A stretch of 64,000 nt of DNA from Streptomyces fungicidicus. GTDB taxonomy: Bacteria; Actinomycetota; Actinomycetes; Streptomycetales; Streptomycetaceae. Shown one piece after another: positions 25,501-33,373 of this stretch (its first letter is position 1; each line of letters opens with the position of its first letter). Made by a program: the position numbers and the translations under genes. The stretch is taken from contig NZ_CP023407.1 of assembly GCF_003665435.1 (NCBI RefSeq), positions 6,382,501 to 6,446,500 of the forward strand, written 5' to 3'. The notes beneath the pieces are model-generated. The model was not told where the DNA came from, searched no databases, and saw nothing but the letters and a program-made list of their open reading frames with translations.

Positions 25501-27372
25501 GCCCACCGCGCGGCCCAGCTCCAGCGGCCGGCCCAGCTGATCGCCCTTCCAGAACGGCAGCCTCCCCGGCACACCGGGCGCCGGGGAGACCAGGACGCGG
25601 TCCCGGGTGATGTCCTCGATGCGCCAGGAACTGGTGCCGAGCGTGAAGACGTCACCCACGCGGGACTCGTAGACCATCTCCTCGTCGAGCTCGCCGACCC
25701 GCCCGCCGCCCTTCTTGGGGTCGGAGCCCGCGAGGAACACCCCGAAGAGACCGCGGTCGGGGATGGTGCCCCCGGAGGTGACGGCCAGCCGCTGGGCCCC
25801 CGGGCGGCCGGTGATCTCGCCCGTCACCCGGTCCCACACCACGCGCGGGCGCAGCTCGGCGAACGCGTCGGACGGATAGCGGCCGGCGAGCATGTCCAGG
25901 ACGCCCGTGAACGCGGACTCCGGCAGGGAGGCGAAGGGGGCCGCGCGGCGGACCAGGGCGAGCAGGTCGTCGAGCTGCCAGGTGTCCATGGCCGTAATGG
26001 CGACCAACTGCTGGGCCAGCACGTCGAGGGGGTTGGCGGGGACCCGCAGGGACTCGATCGCGCCGGTGCGCATCCGCTCGGTGACCACGGCCGCCTGCAC
26101 CAGGTCGCCCCGGTACTTCGGGAACACCACGCCCGTGGAGACCGCGCCCACCTGGTGCCCCGCGCGGCCCACGCGCTGGAGGCCGGAGGCCACGGACGGC
26201 GGCGACTCGACCTGCACCACCAGGTCGACCGCGCCCATGTCGATGCCCAGCTCCAGACTGGAGGTGGCGACCACCGCGGGCAGCCGGCCCGCCTTGAGGT
26301 CCTCCTCGACCAGGGCGCGCTGCTCCTTGGACACCGAACCGTGGTGGGCGCGCGCGATGACCGCGGGCGCGCCCTGCGCGGCTCCGGAACCGCCCATGAG
26401 CTCGGCGGGGGAGTGGTGCTCGTCCAGTGGCTCCCCGGTGGCCCGCTCGTAGGCGATCTCGTTGAGCCGGTTGCACAGCCGCTCCGCGAGGCGCCGGGAG
26501 TTCGCGAACACGATGGTCGAGCGGTGCGACTGCACCAGGTCGGTGATCCGCTCCTCGACATGCGGCCAGATCGACGGGCGCTCGGCGCCCTCCGAGCCGT
26601 CGGCCACCGGGGAACCGCCCAGCTCGGCCAGGTCCTCGACCGGCACCACCACGGACAGGTCGAACTCCTTGCCCGACTCCGGCTGGACGATCTCCGCCTT
26701 GCGCCGCGGGGAGAGGAACCGGGCGACCTCGTCGACCGGGCGCACGGTCGCCGAGAGGCCGATGCGGCGGGCCGGCCGCGGCAGCAACTCGTCCAGCCTC
26801 TCCAGGGTGAGCGCGAGATGCGCCCCGCGCTTGGTGCCCGCGACCGCGTGCACCTCGTCCAGGATCACCGTCTCCACGCCCGTCAGCGCGTCCCGGGTGG
26901 CAGACGTCAGCATCAGGAACAGCGACTCGGGCGTGGTGATCAGGATGTCCGGCGGCCGGGTGGCCAGGGCCCGGCGCTCGGCGGGCGGGGTGTCGCCGGA
27001 GCGGATGCCGACCTTCACCTCGGGCTCGGGCAGGCCCAGGCGTACCGCCTCCTGGCGGATTCCGGTCAGCGGGCTGCGGAGATTGCGCTCGACGTCGACG
27101 GCCAGGGCCTTGAGGGGCGAGACGTACAGGACCCGGCAGCGCTTCTTCGGGTCGGCGGGCGGCGGCGTCGAGGCCAGCTGGTCCAGGGCGGCGAGGAACG
27201 CGGCCAGCGTCTTCCCGGAACCGGTGGGGGCCACCACCAGCACGTCCGAGCCCGCCCCGATGGCCTGCCACGCGCCTGCCTGGGCGGCGGTGGGCGCGGA
27301 GAAGGCCCCCGTGAACCAGCCGCGGGTCGCGGGGGAGAAGCCGTCCAGGGCTCGCTGCGGATCGCTGACCAT
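22525..27372 (-). CDS. lhr: Lhr-type ATP-dependent DNA helicase
   Basis: The protein (1615 aa) is a large superfamily 2 helicase. RecA-like domain 1 holds Walker A APTGSGKTLAAF (Lys54) and DEVH box ILDEVHAV; domain 2 follows with motifs ATSSLELGIDMG and QRVGRAGHQ. Then come the winged-helix and Lhr-specific domain IV (to about 870) and a long C-terminal region with tandem winged helices (about 1100-1600), as in mycobacterial and E. coli Lhr (about 1500 aa). Lhr proteins translocate 3'-5' on DNA and are tied to DNA repair. ATG 27372 begins immediately before the conserved 'FSPATRGWF' segment; upstream in-frame codons overlap the divergent araC promoter region and were not used. Confidence 0.93.
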   Translation of the reverse strand: MVSDPQRALDGFSPATRGWFTGAFSAPTAAQAGAWQAIGAGSDVLVVAPTGSGKTLAAFLAALDQLASTPPPADPKKRCRVLYVSPLKALAVDVERNLRSPLTGIRQEAVRLGLPEPEVKVGIRSGDTPPAERRALATRPPDILITTPESLFLMLTSATRDALTGVETVILDEVHAVAGTKRGAHLALTLERLDELLPRPARRIGLSATVRPVDEVARFLSPRRKAEIVQPESGKEFDLSVVVPVEDLAELGGSPVADGSEGAERPSIWPHVEERITDLVQSHRSTIVFANSRRLAERLCNRLNEIAYERATGEPLDEHHSPAELMGGSGAAQGAPAVIARAHHGSVSKEQRALVEEDLKAGRLPAVVATSSLELGIDMGAVDLVVQVESPPSVASGLQRVGRAGHQVGAVSTGVVFPKYRGDLVQAAVVTERMRTGAIESLRVPANPLDVLAQQLVAITAMDTWQLDDLLALVRRAAPFASLPESAFTGVLDMLAGRYPSDAFAELRPRVVWDRVTGEITGRPGAQRLAVTSGGTIPDRGLFGVFLAGSDPKKGGGRVGELDEEMVYESRVGDVFTLGTSSWRIEDITRDRVLVSPAPGVPGRLPFWKGDQLGRPLELGRAVGAFLREVGALSKEDARLRLLTAGLDAWAADNVLSYLDEQREACGHVPDDRTIVVERFRDELGDWRVVVHSPFGAQVHAPWALALGARLSERYGMDAQVMHADDGIVLRLPDADLMGLDLLDQEPVKAGTEYDADQAPVGAADVVFDKGEVDQVVTDQVGGSALFASRFRECAARALLLPRRNPGRRTPLWQQRQRASQLLQVAGEFGSFPIVLEAVRECLQDVFDVPGLVELMGDLESRKVRLVEVTTPEASPFARSLLFGYVAQFLYEGDSPLAERRAAALSLDSRLLAELLGQAELRELLDAEVLTELESELQWLTEDRRVKDAEGVADLLRMLGPLTDAELAERGAEPQWARELASARRAIRVRVAGADHWAAIEDAGRLRDALGTALPVGVPEAFTEPVKDPLGDLLARYARTHGPFTSATAAARFGLGVAVTEGALQRLSAAGRVVQGEFHPAGIGQEWCDAAVLRRLRRRSLAALRHELEPVPPPALAQFLPQWQHIGRGHSLRGVDGLVRAVEQLQGASVPASALEKLVLPSRVTDYAPGMLDELTAAGEVVWAGAGSLPGKDGWVSLYLADAAPLLLPPPHPLEPTALHQSVLDALAGGYGLFFRQIADQVRATTHPEAGDPQLADALWDLAWSGRLTNDTLSPMRAVLGSGRTAGSTAHRAKRPVPRGRYGSLTAAARTASRTGPPTVAGRWSLLPDRDTDPTVRAHALARTLLDRHGVVTRGAVSAEGVEGGFSAVYRILSAFEETGQARRGYVVEGLGAAQFAMDGAVDRLRAAANARERGDGFPAPVPASSGAGLPDPFETAPDDARHPRLSPGDYVSPRDLAPDSPPPWQNGGRPTYDPFAGRRTGAERAGRAVVLAAADPANAYGAALGWPEPPTGAGHKPGRKAGSLLVLVDGELTLYMERGGKTLLAWPAGPDGEPAEDSRLPAAAEALAAAARAGSLGTVTVERINGASALTSPLGGLLETAGFVATPRGLRLRA

Positions 27373-27469
27373 GCGTCCATCGTGCACCCGGCCACTGACA
27401 ATCGGCCGGGCCGCGCGGCCGCGAGGTACCCCCGGACGGGCCCGGCCGGGGCCGCGTGACAATGGCCGT

Positions 27470-28480
27470 ATGGCGGAATCGCGGAAGGAGCGAGCACGGC
27501 ACTGGCAGTACGACGAACTGCCCGGTGTCGATCTGCTGCGTGCCCGGTACATACGGAAGACGTTCGTCCGGCACACCCACGAGCACTTCGTGATCGCCGC
27601 CATCGCCGACGGGGTGGAGGTCTTCCACCACGGCGGGGGCGACGTGTACGCGGGCGCGGGATCCCTGGCGCTGGTGAACCCCGACACCCCGCACACCGGC
27701 CGGGCGGGCGTCCCCGAGGGATGGCGGTACGGGGCGGTCTACCCGTCGCCGGAGGTGGTGGCCGGGATCGCCGCCGAGACCACCACGCTGCGCGGCGCGC
27801 CGGGGTTCGTGACGCCGGTGCTCGACGATCCGTACACCGTCCAGCTGGTGCACCAGGTGCTGCGGGCCACCGACGAGGGCAACGCGCTCGCCGCCGACAC
27901 CCTGCTCCGGGTCGCGGTGACCCGGCTGCTGCGGCTGAACGGCGGCACGCTGCCGCGGCGCGAGGTGCGCACGGCGGGCGCCCGGATCGCGGCACGCGCG
28001 CGTGCCGCGCTGGAGGAGCGGATGGCCGGCCCGCCGACGCTGGAGCAGCTCGCCGCCGAGCTCGGCACCAGCCCGTTCGCCCTGCTGCGCGCCTTCCGGG
28101 ACACCTACGGGATGCCGCCGCACACCTGGCTCACCGACGCCCGCGTACGGCGGGCGCGGAGGCTGCTGGACGCGGGAACGGCGCCGTCGGAGGCGGCCGT
28201 CGCGGTCGGCTTCACCGACCAGCCGCACCTGAACCGCCACTTCGGCCGGATCGTCGGCGTGCCCCCGGGCGCCTACCAGCGCGAGCGCAAGAACGTACAA
28301 GACGCGCGGCACGGCCGGCCCGTACCGTCCGGGGCGTGGCAGTGGAACGGACAACAGCGCTCGCGGACGTACGGGACGACGGCGGGGGAGCACCGGACGG
28401 CAAGCCGGACGGCGCCGTCGTACGCGACGCCCTCGGGGTCGGGATCGCCGTCGGACTCTCCGGGTTCGCCTTCGGCGTGA
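27470..28480 (+). CDS. AraC-family transcriptional regulator
   Basis: The protein (336 aa) has an N-terminal AraC cupin (about 10-165, HTHEHFVIAAIADGVEVFHH and LVNPDTPHTG) and two AraC HTH motifs (about 180-285: TLEQLAAELGTSPFALLRAF and PSEAAVAVGFTDQPHLNRHF). Domain homology ends near GAYQRERKN (about residue 282); the last about 50 residues are Ser/Thr/Gly/Pro-rich and are encoded by DNA that also encodes the start of azlC in another frame. It is divergent from lhr and followed by azlCD, so it probably controls that amino-acid exporter. The start ATG lies 97 nt from lhr. Confidence 0.87.
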   Translation: MAESRKERARHWQYDELPGVDLLRARYIRKTFVRHTHEHFVIAAIADGVEVFHHGGGDVYAGAGSLALVNPDTPHTGRAGVPEGWRYGAVYPSPEVVAGIAAETTTLRGAPGFVTPVLDDPYTVQLVHQVLRATDEGNALAADTLLRVAVTRLLRLNGGTLPRREVRTAGARIAARARAALEERMAGPPTLEQLAAELGTSPFALLRAFRDTYGMPPHTWLTDARVRRARRLLDAGTAPSEAAVAVGFTDQPHLNRHFGRIVGVPPGAYQRERKNVQDARHGRPVPSGAWQWNGQQRSRTYGTTAGEHRTASRTAPSYATPSGSGSPSDSPGSPSA

Positions 28481-29097
28481 CCTCGGCGGGCAGCGGGCTG
28501 ACCCTGCTCCAGACCTGCGCGCTCAGCCTGCTGGTGTTCACCGGCGCGTCCCAGTTCGCGCTGGTGGGGGCGCTGGCGGCGGGCGGCGGCGCGTTCACGG
28601 CCGCCGCGGGGGCGTTCTTCCTGGGCGTGCGCAACGCGTTCTACGGGCTGCGCCTGTCGCAGCTGCTGGCGCTGCCCCGCGCGGTACGGCCGTTCGCCGC
28701 CCAGTGGGTGATCGACGAGACGACCGCCGTCGCGCTCGCCCAGCCCGGCCGGCGCTCCGCCCGTCTCGGCTTCCTGGTGACCGGCCTCAGCCTGTACGTC
28801 CTGTGGAACCTCACCACGCTGCTCGGCGCGCTCGGCGCCGAGGCGATCGGCGACACCGACGCGTGGGGGCTGGACGCGGCCGGTCCCGCGGTCTTCCTGG
28901 CGCTCCTCGCGCCGATGCTGCGCACCGGTACCGAGCGGACCGTCGCCGGGCTCGCCGTCCTGCTGGGGCTCGGTCTGCTGCCCGTCCTGCCGGCCGGTGT
29001 GCCGGTCCTGGTGGCCGCGCTCGCGGCGCCGGCCGTCCTGTGGGCCCAGGGCCGCAGGCACGCGGCACGCGGTGACGCGGCGGAGGGGGAGCGTTGA
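28336..29097 (+). CDS. azlC: AzlC-family branched-chain amino-acid exporter subunit
   Basis: The protein (253 aa) is the large subunit of an AzlCD exporter of branched-chain amino acids and analogues. Family features: GVGIAVGLSGFAFGVTSAGSGL, LLVFTGASQFALVG, FFLGVRNAFYGLRLS and about seven hydrophobic helices. GTG 28336 is a likely start, which makes its first 48 codons overlap araC in a different frame; the conserved region begins about 35 codons in, so a later start cannot be excluded. The stop overlaps the azlD TTG start. Confidence 0.88.
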   Translation: MAVERTTALADVRDDGGGAPDGKPDGAVVRDALGVGIAVGLSGFAFGVTSAGSGLTLLQTCALSLLVFTGASQFALVGALAAGGGAFTAAAGAFFLGVRNAFYGLRLSQLLALPRAVRPFAAQWVIDETTAVALAQPGRRSARLGFLVTGLSLYVLWNLTTLLGALGAEAIGDTDAWGLDAAGPAVFLALLAPMLRTGTERTVAGLAVLLGLGLLPVLPAGVPVLVAALAAPAVLWAQGRRHAARGDAAEGER

Positions 29098-29402
29098 ACA
29101 TCTGGATCGCGATCGCCGCGACCGCCGTCGGCTGCTACGCCGTCAAGCTGGCGGGGCTGCTGGTGCCCGCCGGGGTCCTCGAACGGCCTGTCGTGCGGCG
29201 CCTCGCCGCGCTCCTGCCGGTGGCGCTGCTCGCCGCCCTGACCGCCCAGCAGACCTTCTCCGACGGCCAGGCACTGGTCGTCGACGCGCGGGCGGCCGGC
29301 CTGGCGGCCGCCGCCGTGGCCCTGATCCTGCGCGCCCCCTTCCTGATCGTCGTAGCGGCGGCCGTCGCCGTGACGGCGGGGGTACGCGCCCTGGGCGGCT
29401 GA
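29094..29402 (+). CDS. azlD: AzlD-family exporter subunit
   Basis: The protein (102 aa) is the small AzlD partner with three or four helices (IAIAATAVGCYAVKLAGLLV, LAALLPVALLAALTAQQTF, APFLIVVAAAVAVTAGV). Start TTG overlaps the azlC stop (TTGA) with gaggggga upstream, indicating coupled 1:1 translation. Last gene of the araC-azlC-azlD unit. Confidence 0.88.
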   Translation: MNIWIAIAATAVGCYAVKLAGLLVPAGVLERPVVRRLAALLPVALLAALTAQQTFSDGQALVVDARAAGLAAAAVALILRAPFLIVVAAAVAVTAGVRALGG

Positions 29403-29430
29403 GCGCACGCCGGCGGCACCCCGCGTGCGC
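29403..29430. terminator. Bidirectional hairpin between convergent azlD and 29460-30404
   Basis: GCGCACGC (29403-29410) and GCGTGCGC (29423-29430) with a 12-nt loop, starting 1 nt after the azlD stop. No T-tract. The position between convergent genes supports a terminator. Confidence 0.55.
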
Positions 29431-29459
29431 GGGTGAGTGAAACCAGTCCTGTATGGCGC

Positions 29460-30404
29460 TCAGCCGACGCCACGGCCGTACGCCGTCAGGGTGCGCAGGG
29501 CGTCGATCGTCACCATGGGCCGCGCCTCCAGCACCGGCCCCGGCGCCCACTGCCGCCACCGCAGCGGCCAGCCGCCGTCCTCCCGCTGCTCGGCCGCGAG
29601 GTACTCCAGCGACCGCCCCATCTCCTCGTCCGTGAACCACGCACGCGCCAGCGAGTGGGGCGTGCGCGCGTAGTCGTGCGGGAAGTGGTGCTCGCCCGGG
29701 GCGTAACCGGGAGCGACCGGATACGCGTCGAGGTCGTCCGGGTCGAGCGCCGCGAGCCGCCGGGCGCGCACCAGCCGGCCCAGCCGCCCGGCGGCGGCCT
29801 GCGCACGGGGACGGTCGGGGGCGTGGTCCAGAAAGGCCAGGGCGGCCTGGACCTCGTAGGGATGGGACTCCTCCAGCGACTCCACGGCCCGCCAGCAGAA
29901 GTCCGTCGCACGGAACAGCCACGCGTGCCACACCTCGTTGCGGTGCAGCAGTCCCACCACCGGCCCGGTGGCCAGCAGCTCCCCGGGCGGGTCGTCCACC
30001 ACCGGCACGAACGGCGCCACCGGGTATCCGCGCTGACGGGGATGGACTGCCGGAAGGGCGCCGTCCGCCGTGGAGACGGACGTCAGATAGCGGCACACGT
30101 CCTCCGCGCGGCGCCCGCCGCACCGCCCCACGGCGTCCAGCACGCGCAGCGCGCGGGCGGTGTGCAGCGGCTGGCTGACCGGCCCGCGCAGATCGGGTTC
30201 GAGCGCGTGACCGTAACCGCCGTCCTCGTTGCGGTAGGCGTCCAGCGCCGCCTCCACCGGGCCGGCGCCGCCGTCCCGGAAGTGGTGGGCGAACAGGTGC
30301 TGCTCGAGCACGCGCGCGGTCAGCCAGACGAACCGCTCCGCCCGCGCGAGCGGGCCCTGCGGCCGGGGCGCCGGGGGCGGCGGTTCGGCTTCGGTGTCGG
30401 CCAT
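29460..30404 (-). CDS. Hypothetical protein, probable alpha/alpha-barrel (terpenoid-cyclase-like repeats)
   Basis: The protein (314 aa) is soluble with repeated motifs of the type 'RNEDGGYGHALEPDL' (about 60-75) and 'EQREDGGWPLRWRQW' (about 276-290). These resemble the QW/DGGW repeats of the prenyltransferase/squalene-cyclase alpha/alpha-barrel fold. No DxDD or zinc-site motif is evident, so I do not assign catalysis. ATG 30404 begins MADTEAEPPPP; longer in-frame starts overlap the gene on the other strand. Convergent with azlD, divergent from the DUF3046 gene. Confidence 0.72.
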   Translation of the reverse strand: MADTEAEPPPPAPRPQGPLARAERFVWLTARVLEQHLFAHHFRDGGAGPVEAALDAYRNEDGGYGHALEPDLRGPVSQPLHTARALRVLDAVGRCGGRRAEDVCRYLTSVSTADGALPAVHPRQRGYPVAPFVPVVDDPPGELLATGPVVGLLHRNEVWHAWLFRATDFCWRAVESLEESHPYEVQAALAFLDHAPDRPRAQAAAGRLGRLVRARRLAALDPDDLDAYPVAPGYAPGEHHFPHDYARTPHSLARAWFTDEEMGRSLEYLAAEQREDGGWPLRWRQWAPGPVLEARPMVTIDALRTLTAYGRGVG

Positions 30405-30482
30405 GGCTCCGACCGTAGGCGGAAACCGGCGCGGGCGGGCGGCCCGGACCGGGGCCACCCCCACAGGCGGGATACTGGGTGC

Positions 30483-30677
30483 ATGCGGTTGACGGTTTTC
30501 TGGGAGCGGATGACGGAGCACTTCGGTGCGGGCTACGCCGACACCTTCGCGCGTGACCATGTCATGTCCGAGCTCGGCGAACGTACCGTGCACGAGGCGC
30601 TGGCGGCCGGCTGGAGCGCCAAGGACGTCTGGCAGGTGGTCTGCGCCGTGATGGACGTGCCCGCCGAAAAGCGCTGA
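30483..30677 (+). CDS. DUF3046 domain protein
   Basis: The 64-aa protein (MRLTVFWERMTEHFG..., ending VCAVMDVPAEKR) matches the short actinobacterial DUF3046 family, typically found just upstream of recA as here. The single domain spans the whole protein. The function is unknown; linkage to recA-recX suggests, but does not show, a DNA-repair connection. Confidence 0.85.
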   Translation: MRLTVFWERMTEHFGAGYADTFARDHVMSELGERTVHEALAAGWSAKDVWQVVCAVMDVPAEKR

Positions 30678-30718
30678 CCGTCACAGAGACCGCAGGGGGA
30701 GCGCATGCTTCCGCCGCC

Positions 30719-32011
30719 GTGGGCGAGACTTGCTTCGTGGCACCCACTGACGAGACCGGGCAGGCGGCCCGGCACACCACCCCGCCCGACGCGCCGCCGC
30801 CCGCCGGGCCCGGGGTGGACCCCGTACCCGGATCCCGGCCGGGCGCCCGCATGCCGCGCTGGCTGCCGCGCGCCATGGTGCTCGCGCTCGCGCTCTATGC
30901 CGTGTTCCAGCTGGGCAGCTGGGCCTTCCACCAGCTCATCGGCCTGCTGATCAACGTCCTCATCGCGTTCTTCCTGGCGCTCGCCGTCGAACCCGCGGTG
31001 AGCTGGATGGCCGCGCGCGGAGTCCGCCGTGGCCTCGGCACCTTCCTCGTCTTCCTGGGCGTCCTGATCGCGGCGGCGGGCTTCGTCACGCTGCTCGGGT
31101 CCATGCTGGCGGGGCAGATCATAAAGATCGTCGAGGACTTCCCCGACTACCTCGACTCCGTGATCAACTGGATCAACGGGCACTTCCACACCGAGCTGCG
31201 CCGGGTGGACATCCAGGAGGGGCTGCTGCGCTCCGACTGGCTGCGCAACTACGTGCAGAACAGCGCCACCGGCGTCCTGGACGTCTCCACGCAGGTCCTC
31301 GGCGGTCTCTTCCAGCTGCTGACCATCGGTCTGTTCTCGTTCTACTTCGCCGCCGACGGCCCGCGGCTGCGGCGCACCGTCTGCTCCCTGCTGCCGCCCG
31401 CCCGGCAGGCCGAGGTGCTGCGCGCGTGGGAGATCGCCGTGAACAAGACGGGCGGCTACCTGTACTCGCGCGGACTGATGGCCCTGGTCTCCGGGCTGGC
31501 GCACTACGTCCTGCTGGAGTTCCTCGAGGTGCCCTACGCGCCCGTGCTCGCCGTGTGGGTGGGTCTGGTGTCGCAGTTCATCCCGACCATCGGCACGTAT
31601 CTCGCGGGCGCGCTGCCCATGTTGATCGCCTTCACCGTCGACCCCTGGTACGCCCTGTGGGTCCTGGTCTTCGTGGTGATCTACCAGCAGTTCGAGAACT
31701 ACGTCCTGCAGCCCAAGCTGACCTCCAGGACCGTCGACATCCACCCGGCGGTCGCCTTCGGCTCGGTCGTCGCGGGCACCGCGCTGCTCGGCGCGGTCGG
31801 CGCGCTGATCGCCATCCCCGCCACCGCCACCCTCCAGGCGTTCCTCGGCGCGTACGTGCGGCGGTACGACGTCACGGACGACCCCCGGGTGCTCGGCCAC
31901 CGGGGTCCCCGCCCCGGCGGCGGTGCGGGCGCCCTCGCCCGCGTGCGCGGCCTCTGGGTCCGCCGGCCGGCCGCGGAGGGCGCCCCGAGCGCAGACGCCG
32001 AGCCCTCCTGA
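30719..32011 (+). CDS. AI-2E-family transporter-like membrane protein
   Basis: The protein (430 aa) has about eight transmembrane helices and the family pattern: LINVLIAFFLALAVEPAVSW, a large mid-protein loop with amphipathic helices (about 130-195), LLTIGLFSFYFAADGPRLRR, VGLVSQFIPTIGTYLAG and QQFENYVLQPKLTSRTVDIHP. Members have been linked to export of small molecules or to Na+/H+ exchange; the substrate here is unknown. The start is uncertain: GTG 30719 or in-frame GTG 30737; the first about 45 residues are Pro-rich and not conserved. It lies between DUF3046 and recA on the same strand. Confidence 0.82.
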   Translation: MGETCFVAPTDETGQAARHTTPPDAPPPAGPGVDPVPGSRPGARMPRWLPRAMVLALALYAVFQLGSWAFHQLIGLLINVLIAFFLALAVEPAVSWMAARGVRRGLGTFLVFLGVLIAAAGFVTLLGSMLAGQIIKIVEDFPDYLDSVINWINGHFHTELRRVDIQEGLLRSDWLRNYVQNSATGVLDVSTQVLGGLFQLLTIGLFSFYFAADGPRLRRTVCSLLPPARQAEVLRAWEIAVNKTGGYLYSRGLMALVSGLAHYVLLEFLEVPYAPVLAVWVGLVSQFIPTIGTYLAGALPMLIAFTVDPWYALWVLVFVVIYQQFENYVLQPKLTSRTVDIHPAVAFGSVVAGTALLGAVGALIAIPATATLQAFLGAYVRRYDVTDDPRVLGHRGPRPGGGAGALARVRGLWVRRPAAEGAPSADAEPS

Positions 32012-32060
32012 GGGCTGCCGCCCGCGCGCCGCACGGCACGGCGGTGCCGCGCGGCGCGGC

Positions 32061-32090
32061 TTGACACAAAAATCGAACATCCATTCTTAT
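32061..32090 (+). promoter_or_regulatory. Putative recA promoter
   Basis: TTGACA at 32061-32066 and TCTTAT at 32085-32090 with an 18-nt spacer, about 165 nt before the recA start. This is an exact -35 consensus with a 4/6 -10. It lies in the only AT-rich patch of the 240-nt gap. Confidence 0.65.
32074..32087. promoter_or_regulatory. LexA-type SOS box overlapping the recA promoter
   Basis: CGAAC-atcc-ATTCT at 32074-32087 matches the Gram-positive SOS box (GAAC-N4-GTTC) with one mismatch in the core of the second half-site. It overlaps the -10 region of the promoter, as expected for repression by LexA. Confidence 0.65.
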
Positions 32091-32251
32091 GGAAGTGCCG
32101 GTGAGGCCCGGCGGCGGGTGTTCTGTCCTGTTTGGGGCGGATGTGAACCCACGTTATCCACAGGCCGGAGGTGCGTCGGGGCGCGTTGTCAGTGGCAGGC
32201 GTTAGCGTCTTTGACGTGAAGCGATCGACTCAAGCAAATCGGGTGGAACCC

Positions 32252-33370
32252 ATGGCAGGAACCGACCGCGAGAAGGCGCTCGACGCCGCGCTCGCACAGA
32301 TTGAACGGCAATTCGGCAAGGGCGCGGTCATGCGCATGGGCGAGCGGTCGATGGAGCCCATCGAGGTCATCCCGACCGGGTCGACCGCGCTCGACGTGGC
32401 GCTCGGCGTCGGCGGCCTGCCGCGCGGCCGTGTGGTGGAGATTTACGGACCGGAGTCCTCCGGTAAGACGACCCTGACCCTGCACGCGGTGGCGAACGCG
32501 CAGAAGGCCGGCGGCCAGGTCGCGTTCGTGGACGCGGAGCACGCCCTCGACCCCGAGTACGCGAAGAAGCTCGGCGTCGACATCGACAACCTGATCCTGT
32601 CCCAGCCGGACAACGGCGAGCAGGCCCTGGAGATCGTGGACATGCTGGTCCGCTCCGGCGCCCTCGACCTCATCGTCATCGACTCCGTCGCGGCGCTCGT
32701 CCCGCGCGCGGAGATCGAGGGCGAGATGGGCGACAGCCACGTCGGTCTGCAGGCCCGGCTGATGAGCCAGGCGCTGCGGAAGATCACCAGCGCGCTCAAC
32801 CAGTCCAAGACCACCGCCATCTTCATCAACCAGCTCCGCGAGAAGATCGGCGTGATGTTCGGTTCCCCGGAGACCACGACCGGTGGCCGCGCGCTGAAGT
32901 TCTACGCCTCGGTGCGTATCGACATCCGCCGCATCGAGACCCTCAAGGACGGCACCGAGGCGGTCGGCAACCGCACCCGCTGCAAGGTCGTCAAGAACAA
33001 GGTGGCCCCGCCCTTCAAGCAGGCCGAGTTCGACATCCTCTACGGCCAGGGCATCAGCCGCGAGGGCGGCCTGATCGACATGGGCGTGGAGAACGGCTTC
33101 GTCCGCAAGGCCGGCGCCTGGTACACGTACGAGGGCGACCAGCTCGGCCAGGGCAAGGAGAACGCCCGCAACTTCCTGAAGGACAACCCCGATCTCGCCA
33201 ACGAGATCGAGAAGAAGATCAAGGAGAAGCTGGGCGTCGGCGTACGGCCCGAGGAGCCCGCCGCCGCGCCGGGCGCGGACGCCACGAGCACCGCTCCGGC
33301 CGAGCCGGCCGCCGTACCGGCCCCGGCGGCCAAGGCGTCCAAGTCCAAGGCCGCGGCGGCCAAGAGCTGA
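32252..33370 (+). CDS. recA: Recombinase RecA
   Basis: The protein (372 aa) drives strand exchange and LexA co-cleavage. Walker A GPESSGKTT has Lys72, the same position as in E. coli. LIVIDSVAALVPRAE (Walker B), FINQLREKIGVMFGSPETTTG (loop L2) and the C-terminal domain follow. The last about 40 residues are the Ala/Pro/Lys-rich tail usual for streptomycetes. Start ATG 32252 follows ggtggaa. recX begins 3 nt after the stop, so they form an operon controlled by the LexA-type box upstream. Confidence 0.98.
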   Translation: MAGTDREKALDAALAQIERQFGKGAVMRMGERSMEPIEVIPTGSTALDVALGVGGLPRGRVVEIYGPESSGKTTLTLHAVANAQKAGGQVAFVDAEHALDPEYAKKLGVDIDNLILSQPDNGEQALEIVDMLVRSGALDLIVIDSVAALVPRAEIEGEMGDSHVGLQARLMSQALRKITSALNQSKTTAIFINQLREKIGVMFGSPETTTGGRALKFYASVRIDIRRIETLKDGTEAVGNRTRCKVVKNKVAPPFKQAEFDILYGQGISREGGLIDMGVENGFVRKAGAWYTYEGDQLGQGKENARNFLKDNPDLANEIEKKIKEKLGVGVRPEEPAAAPGADATSTAPAEPAAVPAPAAKASKSKAAAAKS

Positions 33371-33373
33371 CCC

